DNA from: a virus
Virus record (IMG/VR): IMGVR_UViG_3300022540_000049
Coordinates: 1-34,604 of that record
Strand: one strand, 5' to 3'
DNA length: 34,604 nt
A program made the translations under genes and the position numbers. How positions within the stretch are numbered: the stretch's first letter is position 1; the number at the start of each line of letters is the position of its first letter. The notes under the pieces were generated by a model. That model made no database searches. It had not been told where the DNA came from and was given only the letters and a program-made list of their open reading frames with translations. This document shows positions 24,356 to 31,867 of this stretch, in pieces.

Positions 24356-25018
24356 TTAGTATGGTGCTTCTTGTTTCTCTTCAGCCATAGCAGTTGCTTC
24401 AGCTTCTTCCTCTTCTACAACTTCTTCTATAATACGCTTAGCATGTACAAACTTAGGTAGACCAAAAAGAGAACTAGTAACTAGATTACTCTTATCCTCA
24501 CTGTCACCTATACCACATTGTACAGTGGAAGCTCCAACACCTTCTTGGTACTTCTCAGGTATCTTATCTAGAGACTTGATATTGTCATATACCTTACTCT
24601 TATTCTCCCCAGTACCATTTACGTTCTCTACATTAACACTACATACCTTATCTAATTGAGCTTCCCAATCAGCATCTGACTCCACACCAGCACTCTCATC
24701 AAAGATAGAGTATAGTTCTAACTCAGTGCCCTTCTCTGTGAACCCATTCTCATAAGCCCAGAAAGGTCTAGTCCATAAGATACGTGGTTGTAATACACCC
24801 TCTTTATCTTCCTTACCAGCTCCAATGATCTCAATACCAAGAGATAGTTGTTGAAAGTTACCTTGAAATTCACCAGCATATGACTTCTCTTGTAAACCAA
24901 GATCAGCTACATAAACTAAGCGGCCCTCATGACCACCACTCTTCAAGTTATCCCAGATATACTCAGAATCACTCTCTTTCTTTACTACATTTGTACCAGC
25001 TTTTCTATTTAACGCCAT
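24356..25018 (-). CDS. Single-stranded DNA-binding protein
   Basis: A 220-residue protein of the phage SSB type with OB-fold-like strands: GGHEGRLVYVADLGLQEKSY, LSLGIEIIGAG, LQPRILWTRPFWAYENGFTE, KVYDNIKSLDKIPEKYQEGV and LFGLPKFVHAKRI. It ends in an acidic tail (about residues 193-215, EEVVEEEEAEA), as in T7 gp2.5, where the tail contacts polymerase and helicase. T7 gp2.5 is 232 residues. It lies between polymerase and exonuclease genes. The family pattern is recognised from other phages; sequence similarity to gp2.5 itself is low. Confidence 0.78.
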   Translation of the reverse strand: MALNRKAGTNVVKKESDSEYIWDNLKSGGHEGRLVYVADLGLQEKSYAGEFQGNFQQLSLGIEIIGAGKEDKEGVLQPRILWTRPFWAYENGFTEKGTELELYSIFDESAGVESDADWEAQLDKVCSVNVENVNGTGENKSKVYDNIKSLDKIPEKYQEGVGASTVQCGIGDSEDKSNLVTSSLFGLPKFVHAKRIIEEVVEEEEAEATAMAEEKQEAPY

Positions 25019-25020
25019 CT

Positions 25021-25191
25021 TTATTCTCCTATTTTAGTAACTATGATATTTGTAAAATGAGTAATATTATATACTGATTCCACATTACCTTTCTTTATGA
25101 AGTAAACCCCAAGATCATACGACACATCATCCACTTCAGTAAAAACAATGGAAGCCTCATCCAGCCCCTGAAACATTTCAACTTTATACAT
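25021..25191 (-). CDS. Small hypothetical protein between polymerase and SSB
   Basis: A 56-residue protein starting MYKVEMFQGLDEASIVFTEV, ending ITHFTNIIVTKIGE. The ATG at 25191-25189 is chosen over longer in-frame starts because AGGAG lies seven bases upstream. It looks like a small alpha/beta protein without a membrane segment. No motif is recognised. Confidence 0.55.
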   Translation of the reverse strand: MYKVEMFQGLDEASIVFTEVDDVSYDLGVYFIKKGNVESVYNITHFTNIIVTKIGE

Positions 25192-25204
25192 CCTACTTCT
25201 CCTA

Positions 25205-27172
25205 TTAATGGACATCACGCCATGTTTTACCCCACTTAGGGGTTCCTGTAACTGGTACTCTGATATTCAGAAACTTACCAGCCTCTTCAAACGCCTTCTT
25301 AGCCAACTCCTCTACAACATCCCTCTCATCTATAGGAACTTCTCCTTCTAATTCATCATGCATTATTATGATCTGCTGTGTTTCCATATCTCTCTCTCTT
25401 AACCACTTATCAAAGAATAGAGCAGCTACCTTAACCACAATACTACCTGTACTCTGAAAATATGCATTAACTAAACTATGTTCAGACCTAGTATTTATCC
25501 TCCTACCATCTATTCCTATTATGTACTGCTTCCCTGTACTCTTCCAGAAAGCTACAATAGCTTTCTTAAATCCATTAAGTGCTGTATTACCATTCCAGAA
25601 ATCATTGTATATCCTAGTAGCCTTAGCTGTAGAACAACCCAATGTATTAGCTAATCCCGGAATACCAGAACCATATGTAATAGCGTATTTTGGAGCTTTT
25701 GACTCCTCCCTAATAGCATCTAGTACCTTATACCTATGTTTATCCTTCTCCTCAAGAGGAGCCTTATCAACCTTATGGCTCTGATAAAAGGCTAACTCTT
25801 CCTCATTCATATAACCATTATTGAATGCTGTATTACTGTGTACATCTCCATCTATTAACTCATGTGCATAGGATTCTCCACCCTCATATGGCATACAGGA
25901 GTGAGCTTCCATTCTCGCTTCTAAACCATCCGCATCAACACCCATCATCAAGGTTCCCTCTGGTACAGTAAATAATTCTCGTATCTGTACATCAGAAGGC
26001 CACAGTCCTATATCTTTGGGCTTAGGTATATTAACTAGACCCCTATGTGTCATGCGACCTGTATTAGTACCATTGGTCATAGCACCTGCTTCTATCCGAC
26101 CATCACTTCTTACTAAATTTAGAAGACCTTTTAGTTCTCCTTTCTTATTAATATTGAATAACATCTGTGCTCTATGCTTTAGAACATTACGTCTAGATAC
26201 TAACTTACCTAACTCACCTCTAATAGTTGGATAGCTGCTCTCAGATAACTTAGGAGCACCCTTTGGTGTAAATTCATCAGGTATCCATCCCTGTGTTAAT
26301 AGGAAGTCCTTTACTTGTGCAGGACTATTTAAGTTTATTGGTTCATAAGAGAGTCTCGTAAACGGGCCACATACTGTTCCTGAGTTATGAAACCATTTTT
26401 GTACATTCGCCTGTAATACACCACCTTTTGTGAACGGCTCATCTTCGTAGCCTGCTCTCTTCTTTTCTCTGATAAGGCGGAGTGGCATACCTTTCTGCAA
26501 CTGTTCGGACACTTTGAACACTTCATTCCATATCTCCTCAGCTAAGTTATAAGCCCTATCCTCATCAAAGAGAACTCCCTTTCGTTCCTGTTCCCCTTGA
26601 AGTTTCGCAATACCATACTCTATTTTAATAGCTTGATCCCAAGAGTTCCCCTTATCTTCCCATGCTTTCTTTTCTTCTTGTAGTTTGTACCAAGTTTTTG
26701 TGCCTATTTGTACATCGTAGAAACATCTTTCAATCATCTCGTAAGAGAATTTATCCCACTCGTCATGTTGTACCTTACCCAGACCAACACGTTGTCCCCA
26801 AGCTTTTATAGAATGTAAACCACGGTCGGGGTTAAAAAGCTGACTTAGTATATAAGTACATTCAAAAGTCCCGGGTTCCCATTCGGGATCAATAAGCTTA
26901 CGAATTACTAACCTATCAAATTGACCAAAGTTATGATAACAAGTCTGTGTTTCTGATAATAACTTAAAGTGATTTTCTAATGTATCAAGAACAGAGAATT
27001 TATCTGTAACTTTCTCTACCCAATCCGTGAGTGTATCCCAACCGTACTCCTCTATGACAGTACTATGAAATGAAAAGTAATACATGTCTTCTTCTGTGTC
27101 ATAAGAAATATTTATCCAAATCTTGGTAGAATCAAATACTAAACCATCTGTCTCTAGGTCGCATATGTGCAT
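25205..27172 (-). CDS. Family A DNA polymerase with 3'-5' exonuclease
   Basis: A 655-residue replicative polymerase (T7 gp5 has 704). Exonuclease motifs: CDLETDGL at residues 4-11 (Asp, Glu), YHNFGQFD near 93-100, CFYDVQIG near 150-157. Polymerase motifs: TGRMTHRGLVNIP before motif A, VDADGLEARM near 411-420 (motif A), KAPKYAITYG near 485-496 (motif B: Lys-x3-Tyr-x3-Tyr-Gly) and HDELEGE near 604-610 (motif C). The residue matching E. coli Phe762 and T7 Tyr526 is Tyr. Start ATG 27172 follows AGGG and lies inside the end of the upstream HNH gene. There is no sign of an intein or intron inside. Confidence 0.95.
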   Translation of the reverse strand: MHICDLETDGLVFDSTKIWINISYDTEEDMYYFSFHSTVIEEYGWDTLTDWVEKVTDKFSVLDTLENHFKLLSETQTCYHNFGQFDRLVIRKLIDPEWEPGTFECTYILSQLFNPDRGLHSIKAWGQRVGLGKVQHDEWDKFSYEMIERCFYDVQIGTKTWYKLQEEKKAWEDKGNSWDQAIKIEYGIAKLQGEQERKGVLFDEDRAYNLAEEIWNEVFKVSEQLQKGMPLRLIREKKRAGYEDEPFTKGGVLQANVQKWFHNSGTVCGPFTRLSYEPINLNSPAQVKDFLLTQGWIPDEFTPKGAPKLSESSYPTIRGELGKLVSRRNVLKHRAQMLFNINKKGELKGLLNLVRSDGRIEAGAMTNGTNTGRMTHRGLVNIPKPKDIGLWPSDVQIRELFTVPEGTLMMGVDADGLEARMEAHSCMPYEGGESYAHELIDGDVHSNTAFNNGYMNEEELAFYQSHKVDKAPLEEKDKHRYKVLDAIREESKAPKYAITYGSGIPGLANTLGCSTAKATRIYNDFWNGNTALNGFKKAIVAFWKSTGKQYIIGIDGRRINTRSEHSLVNAYFQSTGSIVVKVAALFFDKWLRERDMETQQIIIMHDELEGEVPIDERDVVEELAKKAFEEAGKFLNIRVPVTGTPKWGKTWRDVH

Positions 27173-27642
27173 GACACCCTCCCGTGGTTAGGGTGAAATT
27201 TAAGAGAATTTTCTAATGACTTCCTAAAACAAATAGCATCAAATTGATTATCAAATCTTTTACCAATAGTTTTATTGTTAGAGCCTATTTGAGATATCCA
27301 TCTATTCCTATACTTACACCACCTAACTCCAAGTATCCCAGAAGTATTAGTTATAGGTATCTTACAGTTTTTGGCGTTATCACTATTAGATACATCCCTT
27401 AAGTTATCAAACACATTATCACTACGAACACCGTTCTTATGATCTATTTTATTCTTAGGGAAAGTACCAGTAACATATAACCATGCTAATATGTGTAGAC
27501 CATATTTAGTTCCATCAATATCTGTCCGAATGTACCCATTAGTTTCTGTCCATCCGACTTTTCGTGTAGAACGGAGTCGTGTAAACACACCGGTATCAGG
27601 GTCGTAGTCTAACAATTCTTTTAATCTTTCTTGTGTTAGCAT
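27154..27642 (-). CDS. HNH homing endonuclease with AP2-like DNA-binding domain
   Basis: A 162-residue protein. Residues 45-95 have the HNH_3 core: HILAWLYVTGTFPKNKIDH, then NGVRSDNVFDNLRDVSNSDN. The C-terminal part (about 103-155), SGILGVRWCKYRNRWISQIG, resembles the AP2 domain often fused to phage HNH enzymes. ATG 27642 is chosen over an in-frame GTG two codons earlier because GAGGAG is correctly spaced to it. It overlaps the polymerase start by 19 bases and the preceding small ORF stop by one base. Confidence 0.82.
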   Translation of the reverse strand: MLTQERLKELLDYDPDTGVFTRLRSTRKVGWTETNGYIRTDIDGTKYGLHILAWLYVTGTFPKNKIDHKNGVRSDNVFDNLRDVSNSDNAKNCKIPITNTSGILGVRWCKYRNRWISQIGSNNKTIGKRFDNQFDAICFRKSLENSLKFHPNHGRVSCTYAT

Positions 27643-27770
27643 CACTTCTCCTCTTTATCTATACTATCATCTATACCATGTTTATATTTACGTATCAAGT
27701 ACACAACCATATCATGTACTCCAATTACAACTAGGAATATACCTACATATAGAGCGTAATCTTGGAACAT
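27642..27770 (-). CDS. Tiny single-span membrane protein
   Basis: A 42-residue ORF: MFQDYALYVGIFLVVIGVHD is mostly a hydrophobic span, followed by a basic stretch LIRKYKHG and an acidic end. The ATG at 27770 has AGGAG eight bases upstream, inside the end of the previous gene, and its stop overlaps the HNH ATG (TGATG). Exact fit in the 127-base gap supports it as a real gene. Function unknown; tiny membrane peptides in early regions can be host-directed. Confidence 0.6.
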   Translation of the reverse strand: MFQDYALYVGIFLVVIGVHDMVVYLIRKYKHGIDDSIDKEEK

Positions 27771-27771
27771 A

Positions 27772-28044
27772 TTACCAGCTCCTGTGTTTCTCATGAATGG
27801 ACTCTATTCCATCATAATCATCCAACTCCCACTCTACACCATCAGGAATTTCTACAATTTCCAAGTCAGCCATACTCCCAGAAGAGTTTCTCAAACCAAC
27901 CTTCTCAACAGCCTCAACCAACTTAGGGTCATCTCTTTCTATATCCATAGCGAAACCGTACCCATCATAGTTTAAACCCATCTCTTCATACACTTCTTTA
28001 GATAAACTAAAACCACCATAACACTTATTAATTACTATTTTCAT
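27772..28044 (-). CDS. Conserved small phage protein of unknown function
   Basis: A 90-residue acidic protein beginning MKIVINKCYGGFSLSKEVYE. This opening (KIVIN.CYGGFSLS) recurs in many phages and some bacteria, without a function I know. It continues with GFAMDIERDDPKLVEAVEKVG and LEIVEIPDGVEWELDDYDG. The ATG 28044 is chosen because AAGGGG lies seven bases upstream; a longer frame runs into the primase gene. It follows the primase stop by a single base. Confidence 0.7.
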   Translation of the reverse strand: MKIVINKCYGGFSLSKEVYEEMGLNYDGYGFAMDIERDDPKLVEAVEKVGLRNSSGSMADLEIVEIPDGVEWELDDYDGIESIHEKHRSW

Positions 28045-28045
28045 A

Positions 28046-29692
28046 TCAATACCCCTTCTGTTTTGGTTCCAAATAATCTCCCGTGGATCGATCAAAGAAC
28101 ACCTCAAATGAACCACTATTACCAAATGCTCTATCCTCTAATAGTACAAAGGTAGATGTATTCCTTAATACAGGATCTTCCTCTAACTTATTTCTCTGAA
28201 TTCCAATGAAGTAATAAGCCGCTCTCATCATTGCTCTACTACCAGTAAACTGATTACTATGTACTTGTCCACCTTCCTCATGAGGACGGCCATTCTGTGG
28301 AGCTTTCAAATGAGCAAAGATCATATAGAAGAAACCCAAGTCCTTAGCCATTGTACTTATCTCATCAGCTATACGGTCTAATTCAGTATTTGCTGCACTA
28401 GAATCCATACCAGCTGTTAATCTAGTTAATGGGTCTATAATAATATCCTCACATCCCTCTACTAATACAGCATGTCTTATAGCTACCTTAAGTGTGTCCC
28501 AAGACGTGGCACCATAACTATCATACAGAACTACACCAGACCTAGCTGCATTAACTCCATCTATCAGCTCCTCCTGAGTAAAATCACCATCAGGTATATG
28601 AAATTGCTTATGCTTAATCTTACCAGCTATCTTACGTATAGTCATTGCTGGTTTCTCTTCTAACTTGAATACAGCTATCTTACCTTTCTCTACCTGAGTT
28701 ACATGGTGTACTATCTGATTAACAGCCTCACTCTTGCCTATCTTAACACCAGCCCCAAAGTATGCACCCTCTCCTAAGCGTCTACCATATGTCTTCTTAG
28801 TCAATGTAGGCCAAGGCCATGATTTACCCCATGTAGGCATTGCTGTAGCTTCTTCAAAGATATCATCTACTGTGATGAATCCTTCTGGTGCGTATGGTTG
28901 CGGCTGGAAGAAAGCATTAATAAATTCCTTCTGCTTACCTTTCTTGAGCATATCATTAGCATCTTTCTCAGTAGTAGTAACCATAAGAGCTTTAGCTCCA
29001 ACCAACTTGGCAATTTCTTCTCCAACTTTCTTACCTGCATCATCTTTATCCGTATATATCAGTACTTCATCAAAGGAAGAGACAAAATCTATGTTATCAG
29101 ATACAGAGGTAGCCTTATCTCCATGTATTAAGCTTACTACATTAGGTACAAAGTCAGGGTATTTAGCCCATAGCATCTGACATGCAGCTGCCATATCTTC
29201 ATAACCCTCTGTTATAAGCAGTTTCTTCCCACCAGGCTGACATTGTGCCTGACCGAAAAGTTCAGGTTTCTTACCTTTAATAGAACCCACCCAATAAAAG
29301 GATTTAGGTAAAAGTCTCTTCTTATAGGCAATTATTTTACCTTCTTTAGTTACAGGGCAAAAATACGCCTTTTCTTCACCTGTTTTAGAGCTATATTCTA
29401 CCCTAGTCCCATAGTGTGATGCTACCTTTTCAGATATACCTCTCCCTTTAAGAGCAGTTGTTGGGAGCTTATCTATTCCTTTTATTTCACTAGTGTTAAT
29501 AGCCCTATCCTCTGCTTCTACTAACGCCTTAATGTTCCCGACACCCTCCTTATAGGGCCTAACTGATATATGGTGTTCTTTTTTAGGGCAATACTTACCG
29601 CCATCGTCAAATTCTAATAAATGATTTCCAGCACTATCATGGCCATTTTCTCTACACGCAGGACACGGATGATCTTTTATAATTTTTCCCAT
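28046..29692 (-). CDS. Primase-helicase (T7 gp4 type)
   Basis: A 548-residue bifunctional replication protein (T7 gp4A has 566). Zinc-binding region: CPAC at 10-13, Cys35 and His40/41, so the second half is C-x4-H rather than CxxC. TOPRIM primase motifs: LLITEGYEDMAAA near 160 and IYTDKDDAGKK near 214. Helicase: GAGVKIGKS near 309-317 (Walker A), DIIIDPLTRLTAG near 415 (Walker B), with GRPHEEGGQVHSNQFTGSRA nearer the end. ATG 29692 is preferred to an upstream GTG because AAGGGG lies eight bases before it. It overlaps the upstream HNH gene by 16 bases. Confidence 0.93.
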   Translation of the reverse strand: MGKIIKDHPCPACRENGHDSAGNHLLEFDDGGKYCPKKEHHISVRPYKEGVGNIKALVEAEDRAINTSEIKGIDKLPTTALKGRGISEKVASHYGTRVEYSSKTGEEKAYFCPVTKEGKIIAYKKRLLPKSFYWVGSIKGKKPELFGQAQCQPGGKKLLITEGYEDMAAACQMLWAKYPDFVPNVVSLIHGDKATSVSDNIDFVSSFDEVLIYTDKDDAGKKVGEEIAKLVGAKALMVTTTEKDANDMLKKGKQKEFINAFFQPQPYAPEGFITVDDIFEEATAMPTWGKSWPWPTLTKKTYGRRLGEGAYFGAGVKIGKSEAVNQIVHHVTQVEKGKIAVFKLEEKPAMTIRKIAGKIKHKQFHIPDGDFTQEELIDGVNAARSGVVLYDSYGATSWDTLKVAIRHAVLVEGCEDIIIDPLTRLTAGMDSSAANTELDRIADEISTMAKDLGFFYMIFAHLKAPQNGRPHEEGGQVHSNQFTGSRAMMRAAYYFIGIQRNKLEEDPVLRNTSTFVLLEDRAFGNSGSFEVFFDRSTGDYLEPKQKGY

Positions 29693-30150
29693 ACTTTCCA
29701 CCCCTTGTGAGTTTGTTGTTTGTTATTAAGAACCCTCCACATAGCAGCTTGATCTAGATCATTTTCTCTACAAAATCTCTTAAGATTAAATATCTCCATA
29801 TAATCTTTATCTGGGGGAAGAACAATATACCACCTAGCTGCCCTCTTTTCATTATTGTATTGAGAATCACACCATTCTAAATTACTTTTAAAGTTATTAG
29901 CTTTTACTTCATCTTTGTGATGAATTTGTGTGTCTCCATATCCTTTAACTAGAAAGGCTTTTCCTACCAACTGGTGGACACCATACTGCATTTGAACACC
30001 ATAAATAGATAGAGAAGCACGAAGATACCCATCTTTATCTGTTTTCAGTTTTAGTATACGTTCTCTACTATGTAATGATTTTACTCTACCCCAATCAGAT
30101 ATTTGGTATTTTCCTTGGTACCCATCTATATCTTTCCAAATTTCATTCAT
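29677..30150 (-). CDS. NUMOD4-HNH homing endonuclease
   Basis: A 157-residue homing-type endonuclease. Residues 1-25, MNEIWKDIDGYQGKYQISDW, are a NUMOD4 DNA-binding motif. About 62-105 is HNH: VHQLVGKAFLVKGYGDTQIH, then HKDEVKANNFKSNLEWC. The C-terminus (about 118-157), MEIFNLKRFCRENDLDQAAM with THKGWKVWEK, resembles a NUMOD1-like recognition helix. ATG 30150 is taken as the start; a TTG three codons earlier is in frame. It overlaps the ligase gene end by eight bases and the primase start by 16, so it sits exactly between two core genes. Confidence 0.85.
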   Translation of the reverse strand: MNEIWKDIDGYQGKYQISDWGRVKSLHSRERILKLKTDKDGYLRASLSIYGVQMQYGVHQLVGKAFLVKGYGDTQIHHKDEVKANNFKSNLEWCDSQYNNEKRAARWYIVLPPDKDYMEIFNLKRFCRENDLDQAAMWRVLNNKQQTHKGWKVWEKL

Positions 30151-30787
30151 TCTTATCAAACCTCACTCTCTTAAACGCAGGATGCTTCATCTTACCACCC
30201 TTAGTCCAACCCTCATGCTCTACCTCAATTATAGTGCCTATAGGGGTGTCTAGGAGCTCCTTACGCTGCTTATCATCAAATCCTGTACCTACCTTACCTA
30301 AGTCTGTTATAAATGCACCTAGTAGGCCCTCAATACGCTTAGTACCCATCTGAATACCAGTTATAGCCACATCTGTAGTATCCTTTGGTTTTACCTTAAT
30401 CCATTTATCACCTTGACGTAGTACTAATCCCTCATCACCATTCTCAACAATTGCATCTAACCAGAAGTAGATAGTCCCAGCATTTGGATTTTCCAGATAC
30501 CCTAAACGAAGACGAGCATCTACTGGGTCTAAACTGTAAGCTTCATCTTGCTCAATTAACTTACCTTCCTGTGTTCTTACCCTTGATACAGTTGTATTCC
30601 AATCATCAACAAATATCTCATAATCACCATCAGCTAAACCCTCTAGGTTATATAGTGGCTTATTAGCCCGACTAGTGGCAACACCATCTTTAATAAAAGC
30701 CCTAACACCATCTCTCTTTATAGTAAGTTCCCAAGTTCCCTTAAGATCCTTACCATCCCAAGGTTTGGGTTTATTGTAATCTGCCAT
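30143..30787 (-). CDS. Very compact ATP-dependent DNA ligase
   Basis: A 214-residue ligase that would seal nicks with ATP. Motif I is TIKRDGVRAF with catalytic Lys24; SRANKPLYNL (39-48) follows. Motif III is YEIFV (Glu57), IIIa YFWLD (Phe108), IV DEGLVLR (Glu119) and V WIKVKPK (Lys131, Lys133). The OB-fold part runs from about 140 to 214 (IEGLLGAFI, then GTIIEVEHEGW). T7 ligase has 359 residues, the Chlorella virus enzyme 298; here the part between motifs III and IIIa is shortened. ATG 30787 is chosen because GGAG is seven bases upstream; a longer frame exists. All needed motifs are present. Confidence 0.88.
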   Translation of the reverse strand: MADYNKPKPWDGKDLKGTWELTIKRDGVRAFIKDGVATSRANKPLYNLEGLADGDYEIFVDDWNTTVSRVRTQEGKLIEQDEAYSLDPVDARLRLGYLENPNAGTIYFWLDAIVENGDEGLVLRQGDKWIKVKPKDTTDVAITGIQMGTKRIEGLLGAFITDLGKVGTGFDDKQRKELLDTPIGTIIEVEHEGWTKGGKMKHPAFKRVRFDKNE

Positions 30788-30789
30788 AT

Positions 30790-31083
30790 TTATTCTCCAT
30801 AGTATTGCCATAGTATTGCGTTACAGTGATTATGTACAGAACCTATTGTCATACCTGTTTCATGACTATGGTGTAGGTGTATTGGGTAATTGAAGAACCC
30901 TTTAGGAAATAACTTCTTATTAATAGACCTACTAGCCATATCCTTATGGGGAGATCCACTTAACTGTGCTCCACAGTACCAACACTTACCCTTTTGTATT
31001 TTAGTGTACTCTTCTCTTATTAATTTTCTATTAGAATAATGGGTGTCCCTATAGTTCACTGGTAATTTAATAGTTTCTGCCAT
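30790..31083 (-). CDS. HNH / endonuclease VII-like nuclease
   Basis: A 97-residue protein with CWYCGAQL at 34-41 and LHHSHETGMTIGSVHNHCN with ILWQYYGE at the C-terminus. The CxxC, the HH pair, and the final H..CN resemble the treble-clef HNH nucleases of the recombination endonuclease VII family. The same small protein is common in podovirus replication modules. It may resolve branched DNA or cut host DNA. Its start overlaps the stop of the previous gene by one base. Confidence 0.75.
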   Translation of the reverse strand: MAETIKLPVNYRDTHYSNRKLIREEYTKIQKGKCWYCGAQLSGSPHKDMASRSINKKLFPKGFFNYPIHLHHSHETGMTIGSVHNHCNAILWQYYGE

Positions 31084-31352
31084 TATAAATTCTCCCTAGC
31101 CTCTCTAGCATTTAGGGGAATGTCAACTGCCCAACATTTAACAGAGTTAAGGTGTATACGAGGTACTAACTCCTCACCATCCATATCTTTCTCTGCTTCT
31201 CTCAATAAGAGGAAATCATTATCAATAATCTTCTCTAGCCTATCACACTCTTGTACACTATCCATAACAATTACTGCTTGTTCCTGCTGACCTACTGCTG
31301 TTATAACTGATATAACAATTATAAATGCAGGTACGGTGAAAATTGAAGTCAT
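31083..31352 (-). CDS. Small secreted or membrane-anchored hypothetical protein
   Basis: An 89-residue protein. Residues 1-21 (MTSIFTVPAFIIVISVITAV) form a hydrophobic N-terminal segment that could be a signal peptide or anchor. The rest is hydrophilic and mixed, with two cysteines (CDRLEKIID region and VKCWAVDIPL). AAGGAG lies before ATG 31352. It follows the largest gap on this strand (31353-31406), where a promoter might sit. No homologue recognised. Confidence 0.6.
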   Translation of the reverse strand: MTSIFTVPAFIIVISVITAVGQQEQAVIVMDSVQECDRLEKIIDNDFLLLREAEKDMDGEELVPRIHLNSVKCWAVDIPLNAREARENL

Positions 31353-31406
31353 ATTATTCTCCTTGCTTTCTATTTTGACAACAAATAACCAATAAAGTTC
31401 AATTTA
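31353..31406 (-). promoter_or_regulatory. AT-rich gap upstream of small secreted protein
   Basis: A 54-base gap in an otherwise overlapping gene string. It includes AAGGAG before ATG 31352 and AATAAA...TTTATT arms that could form a weak AT-only hairpin. A TTGAAC and a TTGTCA occur, but no properly spaced -10 box goes with either. A promoter is possible and not shown. Confidence 0.25.
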
Positions 31407-31586
31407 TTATGCATGAAAATCAGAATAACTAGGTATCTCATATAGTGTGGTGATCCTCTCATACCTATTACACTGATATTCAGCTCCATCCTCTTTAGGA
31501 ACTAATGGTCTTACATGAAATGCCCTACCATCATCATGTATAATTACCTTTAACTCTACTTGTTTACCTTCTTTTGGTCTATCCAT
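31407..31586 (-). CDS. Small hypothetical protein
   Basis: A 59-residue protein: MDRPKEGKQVELKVIIHDDG, then RAFHVRPLVPKEDGAEYQC. Looks like a small beta domain with no motif I know. The ATG at 31586-31584 lies inside the end of the upstream ORF and has only a weak upstream site, so start by coupling is likely. The longer frame beginning at 31661 would overlap two other genes heavily. Confidence 0.5.
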   Translation of the reverse strand: MDRPKEGKQVELKVIIHDDGRAFHVRPLVPKEDGAEYQCNRYERITTLYEIPSYSDFHA

Positions 31587-31680
31587 AATTAGCCACCATA
31601 TAATAAGTTGATCCAAATACAAATACCGTATATAATAATACAGCCAGTGTTGTCTTATCAAACATCTTCATCTTCTTCAT
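31579..31680 (-). CDS. Tiny membrane peptide
   Basis: An ORF of up to 33 residues, MKKMKMFDKTTLAVLLYTVF followed by VFGSTYYMVANYG, with one hydrophobic span after a basic start. In-frame ATGs at 31680, 31671 and 31665 are all possible starts; I cannot choose. It overlaps the neighbours at both ends, like other genes here. Very short, so confidence is limited. Confidence 0.4.
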   Translation of the reverse strand: MKKMKMFDKTTLAVLLYTVFVFGSTYYMVANYG

Positions 31681-31867
31681 TCCAATTATCCTCTGGTTCA
31701 GGAACCATTCTGTCGTCCTTCCTACGTTCTGGCTTATCAAAATTAAGCTCCATTGTATTATCACTATCATCTATCTCAGATATACAATAAGAGCACATCT
31801 CCTCTTCCTTATATTCTTCCTCTACTGGGTTAATTTGACATTTAGAACATATCATAATAGTATTCAT
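31658..31867 (-). CDS. Small acidic zinc-ribbon-like protein
   Basis: A 69-residue protein with CSKC at about 8-11 and CSYC at about 25-28, which could bind one zinc ion, and a highly acidic tail (VPEPEDNWNEEDEDV). AGAGGA is eight bases before ATG 31867, inside the end of the previous gene. Zinc-ribbon plus acidic tail suggests a DNA- or protein-contact role; there is no closer clue. Confidence 0.6.
   Translation of the reverse strand: MNTIMICSKCQINPVEEEYKEEEMCSYCISEIDDSDNTMELNFDKPERRKDDRMVPEPEDNWNEEDEDV

Noticed and set aside
26335-26526. A 63-codon - strand frame inside the polymerase gene with several CxxC-like pairs.
   Set aside because: It lies wholly within the intact polymerase frame and has no coupled start or ribosome site; it is a shadow frame.
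25205-27172. Possible intein or intron in the polymerase, suggested by the HNH gene right before it.
   Set aside because: The polymerase is continuous through exonuclease motifs and motifs A, B and C at normal spacing, and the HNH frame is separate with its own start.
28734-29180. A 148-codon + strand frame opposite the primase-helicase gene.
   Set aside because: Antisense to a gene with every expected motif, and its translation has low-complexity hydrophobic character typical of a reversed coding strand.
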